A DNA stretch of 64,000 nt from Liolophura sinensis (lineage: Eukaryota; Mollusca; Polyplacophora; Chitonida; Chitonidae). The stretch lies in NCBI RefSeq assembly GCF_032854445.1, contig NC_088302.1:15931338-15995337 (forward strand). The letters are read 5' to 3'. This document shows, in pieces, positions 47,820 through 60,960 of this stretch. The translations under genes and the position numbers were made by a program. Position 1 is the first letter of the stretch, and the number at the start of each line of letters is the position of its first letter. A model generated the notes under the pieces. That model made no database searches. It was not told the origin of the DNA and saw only the letters and a list, made by a program, of their open reading frames with translations.

Positions 47820-50225
47820 TTGTACATATATGTACAACTCACAGTTGGTTTGTTATATAAATGCCATTATATGTGTATGTGCGGTGAATTTGACTCAGAA
47901 ACATAACATTAATAACCCTATATGCATACACTACACCATAAGTGCGATGTCAGTTTTCAAAAGCTTAACAGCTTTATGCCATGATCTGGGAATACAGGAA
48001 TATCAAATAAATGTGATTTTTGATATCTGATATCTGAAACATTCCCTGGTGATGGCTGCAGTACAGCTGTGAAAACACATGCCTCATTGCCAATGATTTT
48101 GCATTGTATATATACCTTTATGTATTATTCTAAAAATGCTATGTGACATTCATTCATGACCATTCATGAAAACTGAACTTAACTCAAAGAGAACTAGGCC
48201 ATGTTCTATCACAAAACTTGTTGAATGAATATTTCGTAACTTTTCCGGTCAGTGATGTCGTGTTATGGCATGATGTCATTGTTATGAGGCAACGTCTTTT
48301 ATGAAAAAAGCTATGAGAAATATGACTTACAAAGCTTTGTGAAAGTGATCAGTCAGTCATGTGATACATACAGTGTCATGAAATATATGAAATCAATTCT
48401 GGCTTTTGCAGTTGAAGGCTTCTAGGCTTTATAGGGCCTTTGTTATTAAACTTCAAAAAGTAAAAAACATAGGACCGTTGAAAAGAGCTAACCCTTGGAT
48501 AAAATTTAAGGTTATTGTATATTCAAAGGAAATTACAATAGTTGTGACTTGTACAAGTATATACTCATTAAATATTGCATCAATTCTGATTTTGGAAAAA
48601 ACAATGCATTGAGTTAAGGAAAGAGATATCTATTTGGTTGTGCCTTGATTAAAGCGCACATAAACACTCCTCCACAAAAGTTTTTCCTACCCCACTAGGT
48701 CTTTGTGTTCCCTTATTTACATGTATATCGACCCCTGCCATTTATATCCTGGTTTTTAACCACAGCGCAAATTAACACTGACCACAAAGAGTAATGATTT
48801 CCAATCCCACTGATATTCTAATTAAAGATTAATACTTGATTAGTTTGTACTGCATGTGCTGCGTACATATTATGCTCATGTAAGGGTGCAGTAAATACAC
48901 AGGTGTGTGCAAACTCAGGTACGCATGCTTCTCACCTGAACACAGCAGATGTTGCTATATGTATATATTGACCCTACACCAACTGATCTTTTTTATACTC
49001 AGATATCCTGTGAGTCAAGCACCTTTTCTAGGTGTAATGATGAGGAAGAAACAAAAAATTGAAATTTATTTATTATTATAAGAAAATACGTATTTCCTAT
49101 ATTTTAGATTTTAAGTTTTCAATCAGCTTGTTACAAAGTTATGAATGAGTGTGGGTGTGTGCTTAAATTAAAATGAAGAAATTTTATGACAACACTTTTT
49201 TTCAAAACACACAAACCAGTGGTGTGTATGACATTTAGCCAATGTTGATACTAAATGTGACTTTATGACCAAACTGTCTGATTTGATTCTTTTCACTTGG
49301 CTGAGTTATCTTAAGATTCATGCTGAGTTCGATTATTTATGGAAGCATTCATGCCTAAAATGTCATCTCATGTTCTTTATAATGTCTTACTGGGACACTT
49401 TAGCTGTTGAAAAATAAGTATTCTATACAATTATAAACATTTATTTTTTTTCCTGTTCTATTTTCAGAGTTAATGATCTCGTTTTAGACATATCAGAAGG
49501 AAAGCTGAAAACAAATTGAAATGAATAGATTACATGTACTTGTGGGTTAAGAAAAGTATATATTGTAATATTAGAGTTATAGTTAAATTCTGCTTTTAAG
49601 CCGCAGGGATTAAATATATATTTAATATATGTAATGTATTATTAGGATTTCTAGTAGTGCAAGGTAGTAAGTATATTTATATAGAATAGGGTTAATTTCG
49701 TATAAATTATTATCATATGGCAGTTGCGCAGTTATCAACTGGTTTATCACAATTTAGTGTTTTCTTTTTTTTTTACAATCAATTCCTGAACAGCTGTTTT
49801 TTTTTTTTTTTTTTTGGTTTAATAAATTAATGTCTTAAGGAAACCTGAAACTTAATTACTGTGAGTTACAACGGTAGAGTATCAAGCCCTGCCTTAATTG
49901 GCTGTCTAGGCAGAATCTACATGTACATGTGAATGTAGATAACCCCCATCCTTTAAACATTTAGAAGTTGTTAGTTCCTCCCCAGTCTGACTTTAAGAAG
50001 TGTACATATGTCAGGGACTGGCTTTGACTGAATTACATTCTTCTTGAATGTGACTGCAAATACATGTACATGTATGTATTAAAATGAAAAATTCCTGAGT
50101 ATGGTGTTAATTATAAACAACAGTCTGTCTAATAACAATACTGTGACAGGCATTAATTAACCCGCAAAGTAGATTTGTGGTTTGGACCTTGGTATACAAG
50201 GAGTGGAAACTCTATACTAGTATGT
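47820..50225. other. No gene seen over ~2.4 kb
   Basis: Strongly AT-rich. An 18-bp perfect palindrome ATTAAATATATATTTAAT is at 49609-49626 and a long T-run at about 49797-49815. No exon supported. Confidence 0.5.
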
Positions 50226-50233
50226 GTAATTGT

Positions 50234-50253
50234 GGGGGGTGGGGGGTGGGGGG
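50234..50253 (+). other. G-rich tract, three G6 runs
   Basis: Three runs of six G separated by single T. Only three runs, so it falls short of the standard four-run quadruplex rule unless runs are split. Confidence 0.6.
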
Positions 50254-50935
50254 AGTGTAGAGAAGAAATCTGCAGATCTTTATATCTTGAAATCATTCTG
50301 AATTTTGAAGTTGATCGTTAAACAGTGGTCTTTAAACCTCTGACATGCGCCTCTACAAATTTGCTCTGTCTGTCTGTTGTTGGTTGGTCGATCTGTCTCT
50401 TGAATTTATGACATCCTTATCACATAAGTGTCTTACCTTCATTTAGTGTGGAACCAGAGTGCAAAACTACGTTGACTTTTTGCAGTATGTCACGGATACA
50501 TGTATTGCAAATTTGCACTTGTTAGAACAGTATTAGTGAAGTTCAGTCCTGGAGAATCTCTATAGTCTGGTGCTGACTTATTATAAAAGGTAGATGTAAT
50601 GTTCATCCATTTAAAATTCCTGGGGGGTTCGGTGAAGCCTACATGTACTTGATTATTCTCTCGTAGGTGGGGTCAGGAAGCAGTGCCTCACTGGGCCATG
50701 GTGCCTAGTTCAGTTGTATCCCTGCTGCAAGAAAAACGGATTAGCAAGATTGCAAAAGTGCTGTCTATGACATCAGCATGTATTGTTATCAACCATAAAG
50801 TAAGCTGAAAAAAACTACAAAATGTAAACAAATAAAGTTACACATATATTTTAATCAATATGTTCCCTTCAGCATACACTGCAGAACATCTCTGTCATGC
50901 TGTTGCCAGTAGTTACCCTGGCGATAGTAAAACTG
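50254..50935. other. No gene seen
   Basis: Unique AT-rich DNA. Confidence 0.4.
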
Positions 50936-50939
50936 CCAA

Positions 50940-51030
50940 AAGTGGGTTGTGCTTGTCATCATGGTTAAAATGCTTGCCTTTCAGGTATTGGTTCAAATCC
51001 AGTCTAGGATGGAGAATTTTGGTGGCTTCC
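50940..51030 (+). mobile_element. tRNA-like SINE head
   Basis: B box GGTTCAAATCC is perfect; the A-box region CATCATGGTTAAAATGC precedes it by about 35 bases. Stem pairing is not maintained. Confidence 0.5.
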
Positions 51031-51039
51031 CAGTCTCCA

Positions 51040-54000
51040 GTGTTCTTAAGACCTTTGTTACAATATGTAATGGACATCACTTGTCTGGCCTTTTAAGCAG
51101 TCTAAAATGAAGTTGTTTTCACAGATTTTTCCGGTTTCAGTTTCTTTTAAGGTTTCTTTTGAGAAATAGCATGTGCACAGTTTGAAATGTCAGTCAAGAA
51201 AAATGATGAAAAATTGATCATTTTACAAATTTTTGTTAAAGTGAGCCTAAGCTTCAATAATGCTGTTGACGCTGATAAATTAAGTCGTAACATGATTTAA
51301 ATGTAGGAACTGACTTAAGAAGATTTGGTTTAATTATTGTATTAAGGCTGTGGTTGATGTATAATATGACTTTATTCATACTTTTACAAGCTGCTTACCT
51401 GTTAAAACACTAATGAGCTAATGAGAAAATTGAGGCCCTTGTAGTTTTAATAATCCGAACTTTAACTGTGAAGTACGGTTTTTGTAGGAAGTAAATTATG
51501 CATCCAATATTAAGAGAGTTTTTAAAACAGAAATATATGTCATGTTCACCCGCTTACTTTGCGGGTCATTTGGAGCTGAAGCCTATGCTAATTGAATCGA
51601 GAATTGTTTGGAAAAAAATGGTATTGACGTAAGACCCTGGACTCTTGTGGTGAAACTGCGGCCACAACTGCGTAAACCCGATGAAGTACATGATGGTTTA
51701 AATGGTTTTAGAGTTCCCAAAAACATTTATAAGCCTTCTGTAATCCAGGAATTATCTACAGATATCGTGTTAAAATTTGCATTTTTATTTGTAAAATCTC
51801 ATAGCCTCAACAATTTTATACCACAATGTCAAAAAAAAAAAAACAAAAAAACCCTCCCAAAAACAGCTAAACCTCAAGAATGGCTGGATCATTTAGCATT
51901 CTTCCAGCGTGTTGAATAAGTGTATGCAAATTAGTAAAAGTAAGTCACACCCACCTTGGAATCTGCAAGCCCTGTCATACAGTACGTGTTTGTACAATGT
52001 AAGAAGAAAACAAGTATTGTGTAAAGTATTGGTGGCATTTTTGTGCATTGTTGAATTTTTATTGCAGAGTTTTGTTTTAATTTTTTATGTGACGAAATAC
52101 ATGGAATTTTCAGTCACAACTTCAGGATTATTTTGTTGTTCATAGTGTGAAGTTGTTCGTATTTATAAATTTACATGCAGGCTTGGTAGGTTGTATTTAA
52201 ATCTTTATGTAGTTGATAAGCGCATTAAAACTAGTGTTAAATGAGTGTGCAGTGTACACATAGATTCTGTTCTGTAGACATTTAAATATACATATATAAT
52301 ATTGGAAATTAATTTTAACCCCCACACTCATTGGAGATGAACCTTTATTTTCTTTTCATTTTTCCCCAAGGCTCCTAAAATTGATTTGTGAAAAAAAAAA
52401 AGGAGCAAATTAAAGTTGATTCTCTAAAATGTTTGCATTGCCTCATCTGTATTCAAGAAAATCTGAGCACAGCAAAGAGGATCCACTGTGTCAATCCAGT
52501 TTATTGAACCCATGTTTTTGATTGATTTGGCCGATCTCTGATATGACAGAGGCATTTGTCAGTGGACTATGGAATAGCTAAAATGCATATTCTCAATAGC
52601 CAAGAAAATAAAGCCATTCGGGAACTTTGGGATAAAAGTAAATCCAAGTTTTACCATTAGTCTTCACACCCACTTTGAGATGGAATCGAATTTATCATGG
52701 GAACTCGATTGATTGTCTTTTCCTCTACATGTTCTGGGGTGATCAGTGTTTTATGCAAATTTAATCAGTGTGCTGGAAAAAAAAATGTTAATACCCAGAA
52801 ATGCAGACATTTAGTGGGCGCATTTTACCAGTGTTTGTATTCTGTATATCGTTAGGTTGAAAACGCTATCTGGGTGTCATACATGTACTGTATTTTAAAT
52901 AGCCAATTATTAGTTTAATTAAATAACAGGTTTGGTTATTAATTGGTTAACACTACAGTGATTATGCTACTATGATATGTAATATACCTGTCCATAAAGA
53001 CCTTTGCTAGTCTGAACAGGGATAGATTATTAGCACTGTGGAAAGAAAGTTGGAGAGTTGGCGTGACTTTGTTATTACCACCAGGCCATATGAAATAATC
53101 CAAACGAATATGCATATTTCAATGCTCGGTGTCTTCCTGGGAATGTTTCCATTGTTCCGTGTGGATAAATTCAATTTTTTCCTGTATGCTTGTTATTAAA
53201 TTCATAAAAACGTCAAGACTCTCTGCAGGTCATGTTGGGATGATATCACAAAGCCGAAGTTGCCCAACAACGTGTTTGATTTTCATCCCATCCATTTCCA
53301 AATCGTGTTTGGTCACGCTTCACTGAATCAGATAGGATTGATACTCGTTCTCTCTACATGATTGAAGTTAGATTAAATATAAAAAGCTGTTTTGAATGTG
53401 TTTGATGTTAACATACATGATGTATTTCTGCTGGACTAAATTGAAAATACCGTGAGCTGATTAGCTAGTTATGGTTACATAACACTCTTGTTGCTGACAT
53501 TGAAATAGTTTTTACCCTGAAAATCACTTGATAAATAAATAAATTCCAGTTATGTTACTGCACCACACAGTCCATGGTCGCAAAATTTATTTATTTTACA
53601 TAAATATGAAGGCCTTGACACAGATTCATCTGTTTGTGATTATCTGTGACTTCTTAATCTTTTTTATAGTATACTTTCCACATCCATTGTACAGTGATGA
53701 AAGATGAAGAGTTAAAAATAAAATGAAAAAGAGGTCTATTTTTCCATGTGCATTTTCATGTGCATGTTGGCTGATGGTTATACAACAGTTATATATAAAT
53801 GTCTGTCTTAGGTAGCTTAGTGCTTTGGATTAGTAAAGAGAGTGGTGCAAAAAGTCACATATTGCTGTCAGTTTTCTGTGCTTTGGGCCCAGATGGTCTT
53901 CTGGCTAATCACAGTGTGGGGTCACCAAAAACCTGATCAACAAAGAAAAGCTTTCAGATTTAGTGGCAATTCTACAGTTTTTTTGTGCCTTTTTTAATGT

Positions 54001-55340
54001 GGTTACACAGTTTTTGTGGTGAGACATATCGTTTGACAAGTCAAAAACTTGGCTGTTTTTAAAATAGATATAACTTGTGGGAAGATGACATGTGACGAGT
54101 GTGGTTTATGATATGGGACAGAATTAACATTTTCAATTAGATTTTGACTGGTCCAGGAGTCTGTTGCTATGGATACAGGTACATACAACGTGAAACAAAG
54201 AGAAATGTTAATAATTGGCTATTATACGTTACATGTGGCAAAATTCCTGAGTAACTTGCAAAAGGATTTTGGTTCACCCAAGGCACCCAGATTTCCTCTC
54301 CGCCTTTAGTATATTATCTGAGTGCTATTGTATAAGTGAAACGTTTTTGACCATATTAAAAACATTAAAATTAATAAACAAATATACACAGTGTATGTAA
54401 TCTTCTATTGCTTCATCTTTTTATTTGCGGGCAGAAGTTAGATGTATGCTATTTTGGTGCTTTTGTTTCTTTTCAGTGGATGAGCAATTAAAGAACTATT
54501 GAAAATCTTGTCAAGTTATTGCTAGTGGCAGTGTAGAGGAAGGGTGTCATAGTTGTTTCGTATCTGCATACAATATTAAAGAGCAGAGCTACAGTGAAAC
54601 CCTGTCTTTGTTATACTTAAAAGAATTAATGCAGTTATAAATTCACTGATGGAGCTTTTGTTAGTTGAGATGGACATGATGATGTAAGAAGATAGGTTTT
54701 GAGATCAAATCCATCTCCCAGCAGAACATAGCTGATCTTCAGTTTATACTGTGCGTGTACAGAGGTTAACATTGTATGGTGTATGAACTTAAGATACAAG
54801 TTCCTACCTGCATATGGTGGCAAGGATAATCAGTCCAATTTTTTGTAACTTTTTCTTGTAATAATTACATAAGTACCCTGTATGTACTATAAGTCCTCCA
54901 TATGGGCAGTACTATTAAACTGATGATGTTTGCCTGAAGTATATGTTATTCTCAAAGCAGGCAGAATATTGGCTCCAGATATTGTTATAGCCTATCTTAT
55001 AAAGACCGACTTTTCAGCTGCCATATTCCATTTTGCATTGCTATGTAGCATGCTATCTCCTCATTTTCTAACGTCTGCAGTTACATCTACACGATAGCAT
55101 GGATGCACGTAGGAGACAGGAAAATGTCTTGATCTGTAATAATAGCCGTACAAATTCTGTGCATGCGGTTGTTCCTGACTGTTGCATGGTGTACGGTGTG
55201 ACATGTTGACAGACCACGTGCCATGCTCTGCCATGCTCCTACTGAAGTGGAGGACTTGATTGTTGTGACTATTTTTCTGCAAAACTTCCTTCCAGCATGG
55301 GGCCAGCATGAAAACAGATAGTCTCTGGATAAACCCTCAC
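51040..55340. other. No gene seen over ~4.3 kb, some segments non-repetitive
   Basis: AT-rich unique DNA. The frame at 51608-51919 (103 codons) ends in an A-run-derived lysine/asparagine stretch and has no domain. Segments near 52440-52760 and 53080-53330 are free of repeats and could hold regulatory sequence, but nothing in one genome can prove that. Confidence 0.4.
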
Positions 55341-55345
55341 ACCGT

Positions 55346-55372
55346 CCCTTTAACTCCCCTCCCCCCTCCCCC
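55346..55372 (-). other. G-quadruplex motif on the minus strand
   Basis: C-runs of 3, 4, 6 and 5 with loops of 7, 1 and 1 bases on the + strand give a canonical quadruplex motif on the minus strand. Confidence 0.75.
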
Positions 55373-55689
55373 TTTGTTTAACTATTTCCTCATCTAGGGC
55401 TGCTTAACAGGGAAAAGTAATTAATGCTTAGCATGTGTGTGTGACGCAGTTCACAGGGTCTCGGGGGTCTAACTATTTAACAAGACAATTCGTATATTTC
55501 ATGCGAAGCCCAGGTTAAAGAGGAAAAAAAAACAATTCTCCACTTCCCTACTCATTGATGATGAAGGTACTTCACTGAATAGATGTTTTCCATTTTAATG
55601 TACCTGGATTCTTTAAAAAAAAACCTTTAAAGTGTGCAGAAATATGAGGTGTATTGTTTATAAATGGCTAAGAGGCTTCAGACAGTAGG

Positions 55690-57300
55690 TTAGTTAGTCT
55701 TGTGTCATGGCTGGGCCCATCAGGATGTGCAGATGGTGAATGTCACCGAAAGTTGGAGCCGACCTCAGGAATATGGATCAATAGGAGCACTTGGCGTGAG
55801 GACCTCAGCATCGCGCGCGGCTCTCTAATTCCTGTCATCCACGTGGCCGTCAGACAGATCTTCTACTAAAAAGCCGCCTGTTGAATTACGCTCTGTTTGG
55901 TCAGCGCCTGTCTTCACTCTTCAGGGATGTATTGTTTTAATAGAGGCTGTCGATGGTAATTTTCACCGTTTTCATGTCTGTTCTTGAAATGAGTCGCATG
56001 TCACAGAGACTGTCCCCAGTAATAAGAGCCACACGCTTTACACTGTATGAAGAGGAAGAGCTGGATCACTATCGTGCTATTCTGTTTACGTAACTGAGGA
56101 CAAGCTTAGGAAATGTGGACGTCGTCCGTCTTTGATCACTGACCAGGTTGACAGGAGTCAGGATTAAAGCAGCCTCTGGGACACATCCCTGTCCACATCC
56201 ACAGTTTCCACGTCTTATTCTCTCCGAGGGACAACTCCAGTCTAGACATTCCAACCAGGACTAGCTCGTGTAGCAGGAATACCTTTTTTTAGGGGGAGGA
56301 GACACAAACGTACATATTTGCAGCGACAAAATTGTGTCCGGTAATTTCCACAAGATGGTAAAGGGATTTCATTGATCTTCTTGCAGGTTAATTATCACTG
56401 ACATCACAGTTGACCTGGTAAGGTATTTTACTTTATTAATTCTGTCTGAGGAGGTTTTAATTTTGGCAGTGTATTCCTTGATTCACCACTTGCCGTGTCG
56501 GTATACCTGAAGTCCTGGCTGTAGCAGACCGCTGGTGGGTGAGAGATTTCAGGGCCAGCCGCTGGGATTAATGTGGATATTGCGGCTGAAGTAGCTGCAA
56601 AGCATGAGGCTTGCTGTGCATCATTTTCTCTTTAAAAGCAGTTTATTTTCACATGCTGTTTATTGATTGTTCTACGAAGCACATGACAAAGGTTTGATGA
56701 GAATTTATAGTTCAAATTTGTACATCATCTGCCGACTGCCAGCAATATATCATATACATTGGAAGGAGTGGTTGTATGATTGAACAGCTTGCAGCCTGCA
56801 CAAGGCACTTCAGTTTTCTTCAACAACTTCTCCCAGATTATTTATAAATCTACAGTCTTTATTTCCCTTGTATTGGGTGTAAATTACACAGCACTTAAGG
56901 ATCACTCCACGTTTTCTCTCAAATGCAGGGACTGAAGTATCACCTTACCCCCTCTACTTCATTGTTGTTGTCGCCGTCGTCTTGAAAATGGCTTGACCAT
57001 GGGTAATACCTTTTTGTGCACACTTCATTTCGCAAACTCTCAGCCAATGGCTTCTTTGTGGTCTGGCACAGTACTATGGCTAGGCAGTCATTGAACACTT
57101 GTGGTGTGTTAACAGATAACATCATCCTCAAGTTTTGTTATACCATTTTGATCAGACTTCTTCTGGTGTAAACAACTATCGCTTCCAACATCAGCCATGG
57201 GAGCGTCAAAGTGAACTGCAGCAGTCGATCCTACGAGTGCAGCTCAACGAAGCCTCATTCATACAATCATTGACCAGATTAAGTTTTGCCCGATATCTAC
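55690..57300. other. Unique, CpG-containing segment upstream of the second exon
   Basis: Higher G+C than most of the window, with CpG-rich stretches (CAGCATCGCGCGCGGCTCTC at 55808) and no recognised repeat. If 57306 is a first exon, this is where its promoter would lie; no TATA box or initiator could be fixed with confidence. Confidence 0.3.
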
Positions 57301-57305
57301 TGTAG

Positions 57306-57518
57306 ATGAGTGCGACTAACAAACCCGCGGGTAGAAGAGCCTCCCAGCCATTCTTCTCAAGCGTGACCATTAAGGCGAAGCATTCGCTTACCGTCCTCTC
57401 CAACATGCTAAAGGTAGAGGTGGATTACGAGTCACGCTCTCGTTCCAGCATAGCTTCCATCTTCGAGGACCTTGTCAGTCTCAGAAAGTCGTTTCTACGC
57501 AAAGACTCCAATGCAGCG
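57306..57518 (+). CDS. Probable coding exon (possible alternative first exon), unknown protein
   Basis: An open frame of 71 codons starts at ATG 57306 and ends at a plausible donor GCG|GTAACT (57519), in phase 0. TAG lies directly before the ATG, so this is either the true start or an acceptor (TCTACTGTAG) with the exon beginning on the ATG codon; that exon would join in frame to the phase-0 end of the exon at 23527. Codon third positions favour G/C, unlike chance frames nearby. The peptide begins MSATNKPAGRRASQPFFSSV. It contains an RRAS site (residues 10-13) that fits PKA-type basophilic kinases, a Ser/Arg patch (YESRSRSSIAS, 41-51) and an amphipathic segment (IFEDLVSLRKSFLRKDS, 52-68) that could be helical. 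There is no membrane segment. Family not recognised; the whole reading is inference from splice signals and composition. Confidence 0.6.
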
Positions 57519-58413
57519 GTAACTATTTTTAATACTTCTTTGTTTGTAGTACAAACGGTTCCCTAACCTCTCAACTCGTTCTCTTTATGGTAATTTTCAT
57601 GTGGCGTGGGCCTTTACACTTTTGTGCTGTCTTTCTGTGTGTTCTACCATACATGTACATGTATGTGCAGCTATGCCGTCTTGTATTAATACATGTATTG
57701 ACAGATTTACTTTATTTACTAATTATTGCTTGTTAATATATTGATCATCACAGCTGCGTGATAGGTTGATGTGTTATCTTAATTGACTGTTAGTGCGGTT
57801 CATAATAGATCTCAGTGGCACGATGCCCAAATTTTTCCAGGATCTTTTTTTTTTTTTTTTTTTCTCGAGTTTTTTACTTGTTCACAATTACTGAACACCC
57901 AATGCAAGGAAAGTGTTTGCATGGCTTATTGATAACTCATCAGCATGTGACTTCTTCGGTTTGAAATACATGTTGTTGTAAACATTTAGAAATGTATAAA
58001 ATATGCAAATATATATATATGTGCACATTATATCCTATTCTCTGCATGTGTATGTGGGGGTGAATAACAATATGGTGGAAACAGACCTGGTTGTCAGGGG
58101 GGTAGTATACTGTGTTTCACCTCAAATTTTTGAATTTCTGTATTGATGCATTTTACTTATTTCTGATTGATTCGTCCACCGTAAGAGTTTTTTTTATTTT
58201 ATTTTGAAGTTTGGTTTAATTTCTTACCAGAAAAATTTAAGTGTTAGGATCAGATGTATATTAATTTTAAGACCTTTAGTTATGTGATTCTGACAGTTCA
58301 TCGTTATATATGAAACTGTAGGTGTAATCCAATAGTTGTAGTTATGTGCAAATATTTGTTATACATCTCATGTACGTGTGTCCAATGTTTCATTCCTTTT
58401 TTAAAAAGAAATA
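57519..58413. other. Probable intron; no exon seen
   Basis: Begins with the donor GTAACT. Contains a T-run at about 57847-57863 and an AT microsatellite near 58009-58021. Confidence 0.45.
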
Positions 58414-58626
58414 CCTGGCTCCAGGATCACAAAGCGATCTTAGACTTAAGTCAAAATTTTAGTCATTACATTTGGTATGTTCCATTCTATTATTTTAGGT
58501 TAATTTGTTGTGCAATAACATATCCAAAAATTACATTGTCAAGCAATATTTTGACCTTGTTACATTAGAAATAACAATAAGTGTTTTAAAATTTTGACTT
58601 AAACCTTTTGTGATCCTGGAGCCAGG
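58414..58626. mobile_element. MITE family 2, complete copy, 213 bp
   Basis: Left end CCTGGCTCCAGGATCACAAA then GCGATCTTAGACTTAAGTCA. The right end reverse-complemented reads CCTGGCTCCAGGATCACAAA then AGGTTTAAGTCAAAATTTTA. Interior AT-rich and non-coding. The most intact member here; it shares termini with 4228-4426. Confidence 0.88.
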
Positions 58627-58672
58627 TGTATGTGGAGTTATTTTATTACATTTCACGGTTTGCTTAAATGTA

Positions 58673-58938
58673 TTTATTTATTTATTTGATTGGTGTTTTA
58701 CGCCATACTCAAGAATATTTCACTTATACGACGGCGGCCAGCATTATGGTGGGTGGAAACCGGGCAAAGCCCGGGGGAAACCCACGACCATCCGCAGGTT
58801 GCTGGCAAACCTTCCCACGTACGGCCGGAGAGGAAGCCAGCATGAGCTGGACTTGAACTCACAGCAACGGCATTGGTGAGAGACTCCTGGATCATTACGC
58901 TGCGCTAGCGCGCTAACCAACTGAGCCACGAAGGCCCC
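58673..58938 (-). mobile_element. tRNA-derived SINE, AATA-tail family, most intact copy, 11-bp TSD
   Basis: Minus strand from GGGGCCTTCGTGGCTCAGTT to CACCAATCAAATAAATAAAT. A box GTGGCTCAGTTGGTTAGCGC and B box GAGTTCAAGTCCAGCTC are intact. Flanked by the perfect duplication GCTTAAATGTA at 58662-58672 and 58939-58949. Sits 36 bases from the MITE on its left. Confidence 0.96.
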
Positions 58939-58949
58939 GCTTAAATGTA

Positions 58950-60700
58950 ATAAAGTAACCAATGTTGTTGTCCGAGATTTATGGAGTGAAAAAAGCTAGG
59001 AACATTTACGTACAGCAGTTGTGGCAGCACAAAGATCCAGTCTTTCTGAATCAAGCATTTAAAGCTGAATTACAATTAAGCTGAATGACAATTCATTAGA
59101 GATAGTACATACAGACATTTAGGTAATATATACCAGTGTATATACAAGTAATGTGACACTAATTATTGAATATGGCATTGAACATGAATATATAGCATGC
59201 CACAACTAGGTTACTGGTGATTATTAAAGTTATAATTAGTAAGGTATGACCCTGCAGCTCTTGGATGAAGCGTGTAAAGGGGAAGGAGATTGAGATGAGG
59301 GTGAGTGTGATTTAATACAAGCTAATAAATTCTCTCAATAGCACGGAAGGCCTGATTCTAAGAAGATGTGTTGTTGATCATTACACGGTCTTGTGTTTCA
59401 AATCACCTGGGAACCAATCAGTGTCTGCCATCGGAGCCTGAAAGAGAGAGTGATTAGATCTTAATTTGAATGCCACTATTATGTGGCTGGCTGGCAGAAG
59501 GTTTTTGATTGGTCGTTGGTTTATTGGACTTCCTTGTGGTGCCAGTGATCGAGGGATTGCCAGTTTGCCCCCCGGTCTCTAGTACCCACTAGTCTTGCCC
59601 TCTTCATCGCCAAGATAAATGACAACTGGTAAACTTGCTATGCCATATGGAGGAAAATTTTTTTCCAACATTTTTAATCATGTCTTCATCTGAGCTACTG
59701 TATGACACTAAAGTGTTCAAAAGATTTGGATTTGGAGAGTTTATTTCTGTGATGAATGACGATTTAATAACAGTGGGCATTCAGAACAGTTGTTCGCACA
59801 TTTTATATCTCAGGGGCTGTTATGCAAATCGTTAGAAGAACTATACTCATTCTACAAGGACAATGCAATAACTTTTTCAGCCTCTTGTTCAAATGATCCT
59901 GATTTATTATACTCTAATTTGACAAATGGGGGCTGATCCATACCCATTGTTAATGTTTAATTAATCATAGATCTGTCTTGAGCAAACTCACCGGATCTAG
60001 TCTAAAAGCTTTGCAATTAAGAGAAAAGAATGACTTATGGTTTACTGTATTGCTAATTGGACAGATTGTCTGCCAGAGGAAGAAGAGGAAGGTTGTCAAA
60101 GGCTGGATGCTGTGTCTTTAAGATGTATACATTTCCTGCTTATAAACCTAGAATAAATTATTGCAAAGTAAATGAGAGTTGTGTATGGTATCTAATGAAT
60201 TGTTGTATCAGGGTTCATTAGTTTTCTGGATTGACCATACATAGTAAGAGAAAATCATACATAATTACTGACAGCCCATTATCAGCACTTTGAAATTACG
60301 CACTGGGGGTGTAGATAATGCCTGGATGAAGTAGCATATATCATGATTTCCTTGATATGTTGGATTCTGCATTGGTAGTATTAAGGTTTGTTTGATAAGT
60401 TGCATATAGAACATCTATGAGCTGATTCCTTTGTTAAATTTGCATACTGTACATAGTGAGTTGATTCCTTATAGTCAAGTTGCACCCTGCTTATGTGTTG
60501 ATTCCTGTGGTAAATAAGGTGTTTTATGCGTTTTTTAATTTTATTTTATAAAATTGCATACATTATATATTACTTTCTATGACAGTTTCCATGCTGAATG
60601 TATTCCAATTACCTTTGATTAGTCACAATTGTGGTGATAATAACTTACGTTGCATACTGCATGGATTTGTATCTTTTGATAGGTTGTACATGTACATACA
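58950..60700. other. No gene seen
   Basis: Unique DNA; 59330-59630 is less AT-rich and repeat-free. From 60420 the motif TTGATTCCTT recurs as eroded forerunners of the array that follows. Confidence 0.4.
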
Positions 60701-60710
60701 TTGTGTGCAT

Positions 60711-60960
60711 TGCTTCACTGATAGTTGACATGTACAGTACTGTACAGTATGTGTTGATTCCTTTGATAGTTGACATGTGTAGTACTATATGCATTGCTTC
60801 CTTTGATAGTTGACATGTGTAGTACTATATGCATTGCTTCCTTTGATAGTTGACATGTGTAGTACTATATGCATTGATTCCTTTGATAGTTGACATGTGT
60901 AGTACTATATGCATTGCTTCCTTTGATAGTTGATATGTGTAGTACTGTATGATAGTTGAT
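60711..60960 (+). repeat. 40-bp minisatellite, ~5 units
   Basis: Unit TTCCTTTGATAGTTGACATG then TGTAGTACTATATGCATTGC repeats with almost no change from 60757 to about 60930; outer units are diverged. Confidence 0.94.

Noticed and set aside
51608-51919. 103-codon frame
   Set aside because: Its end runs through an A-rich tract, it shows no domain, and the frame is not bounded by convincing splice sites.
58698-58895. Conserved-looking frame MIQESLTNAVAVSSSPAHAG, also seen at 2400, 7098 and 47570
   Set aside because: It recurs because each copy lies in the same SINE family; the SINE is non-coding.
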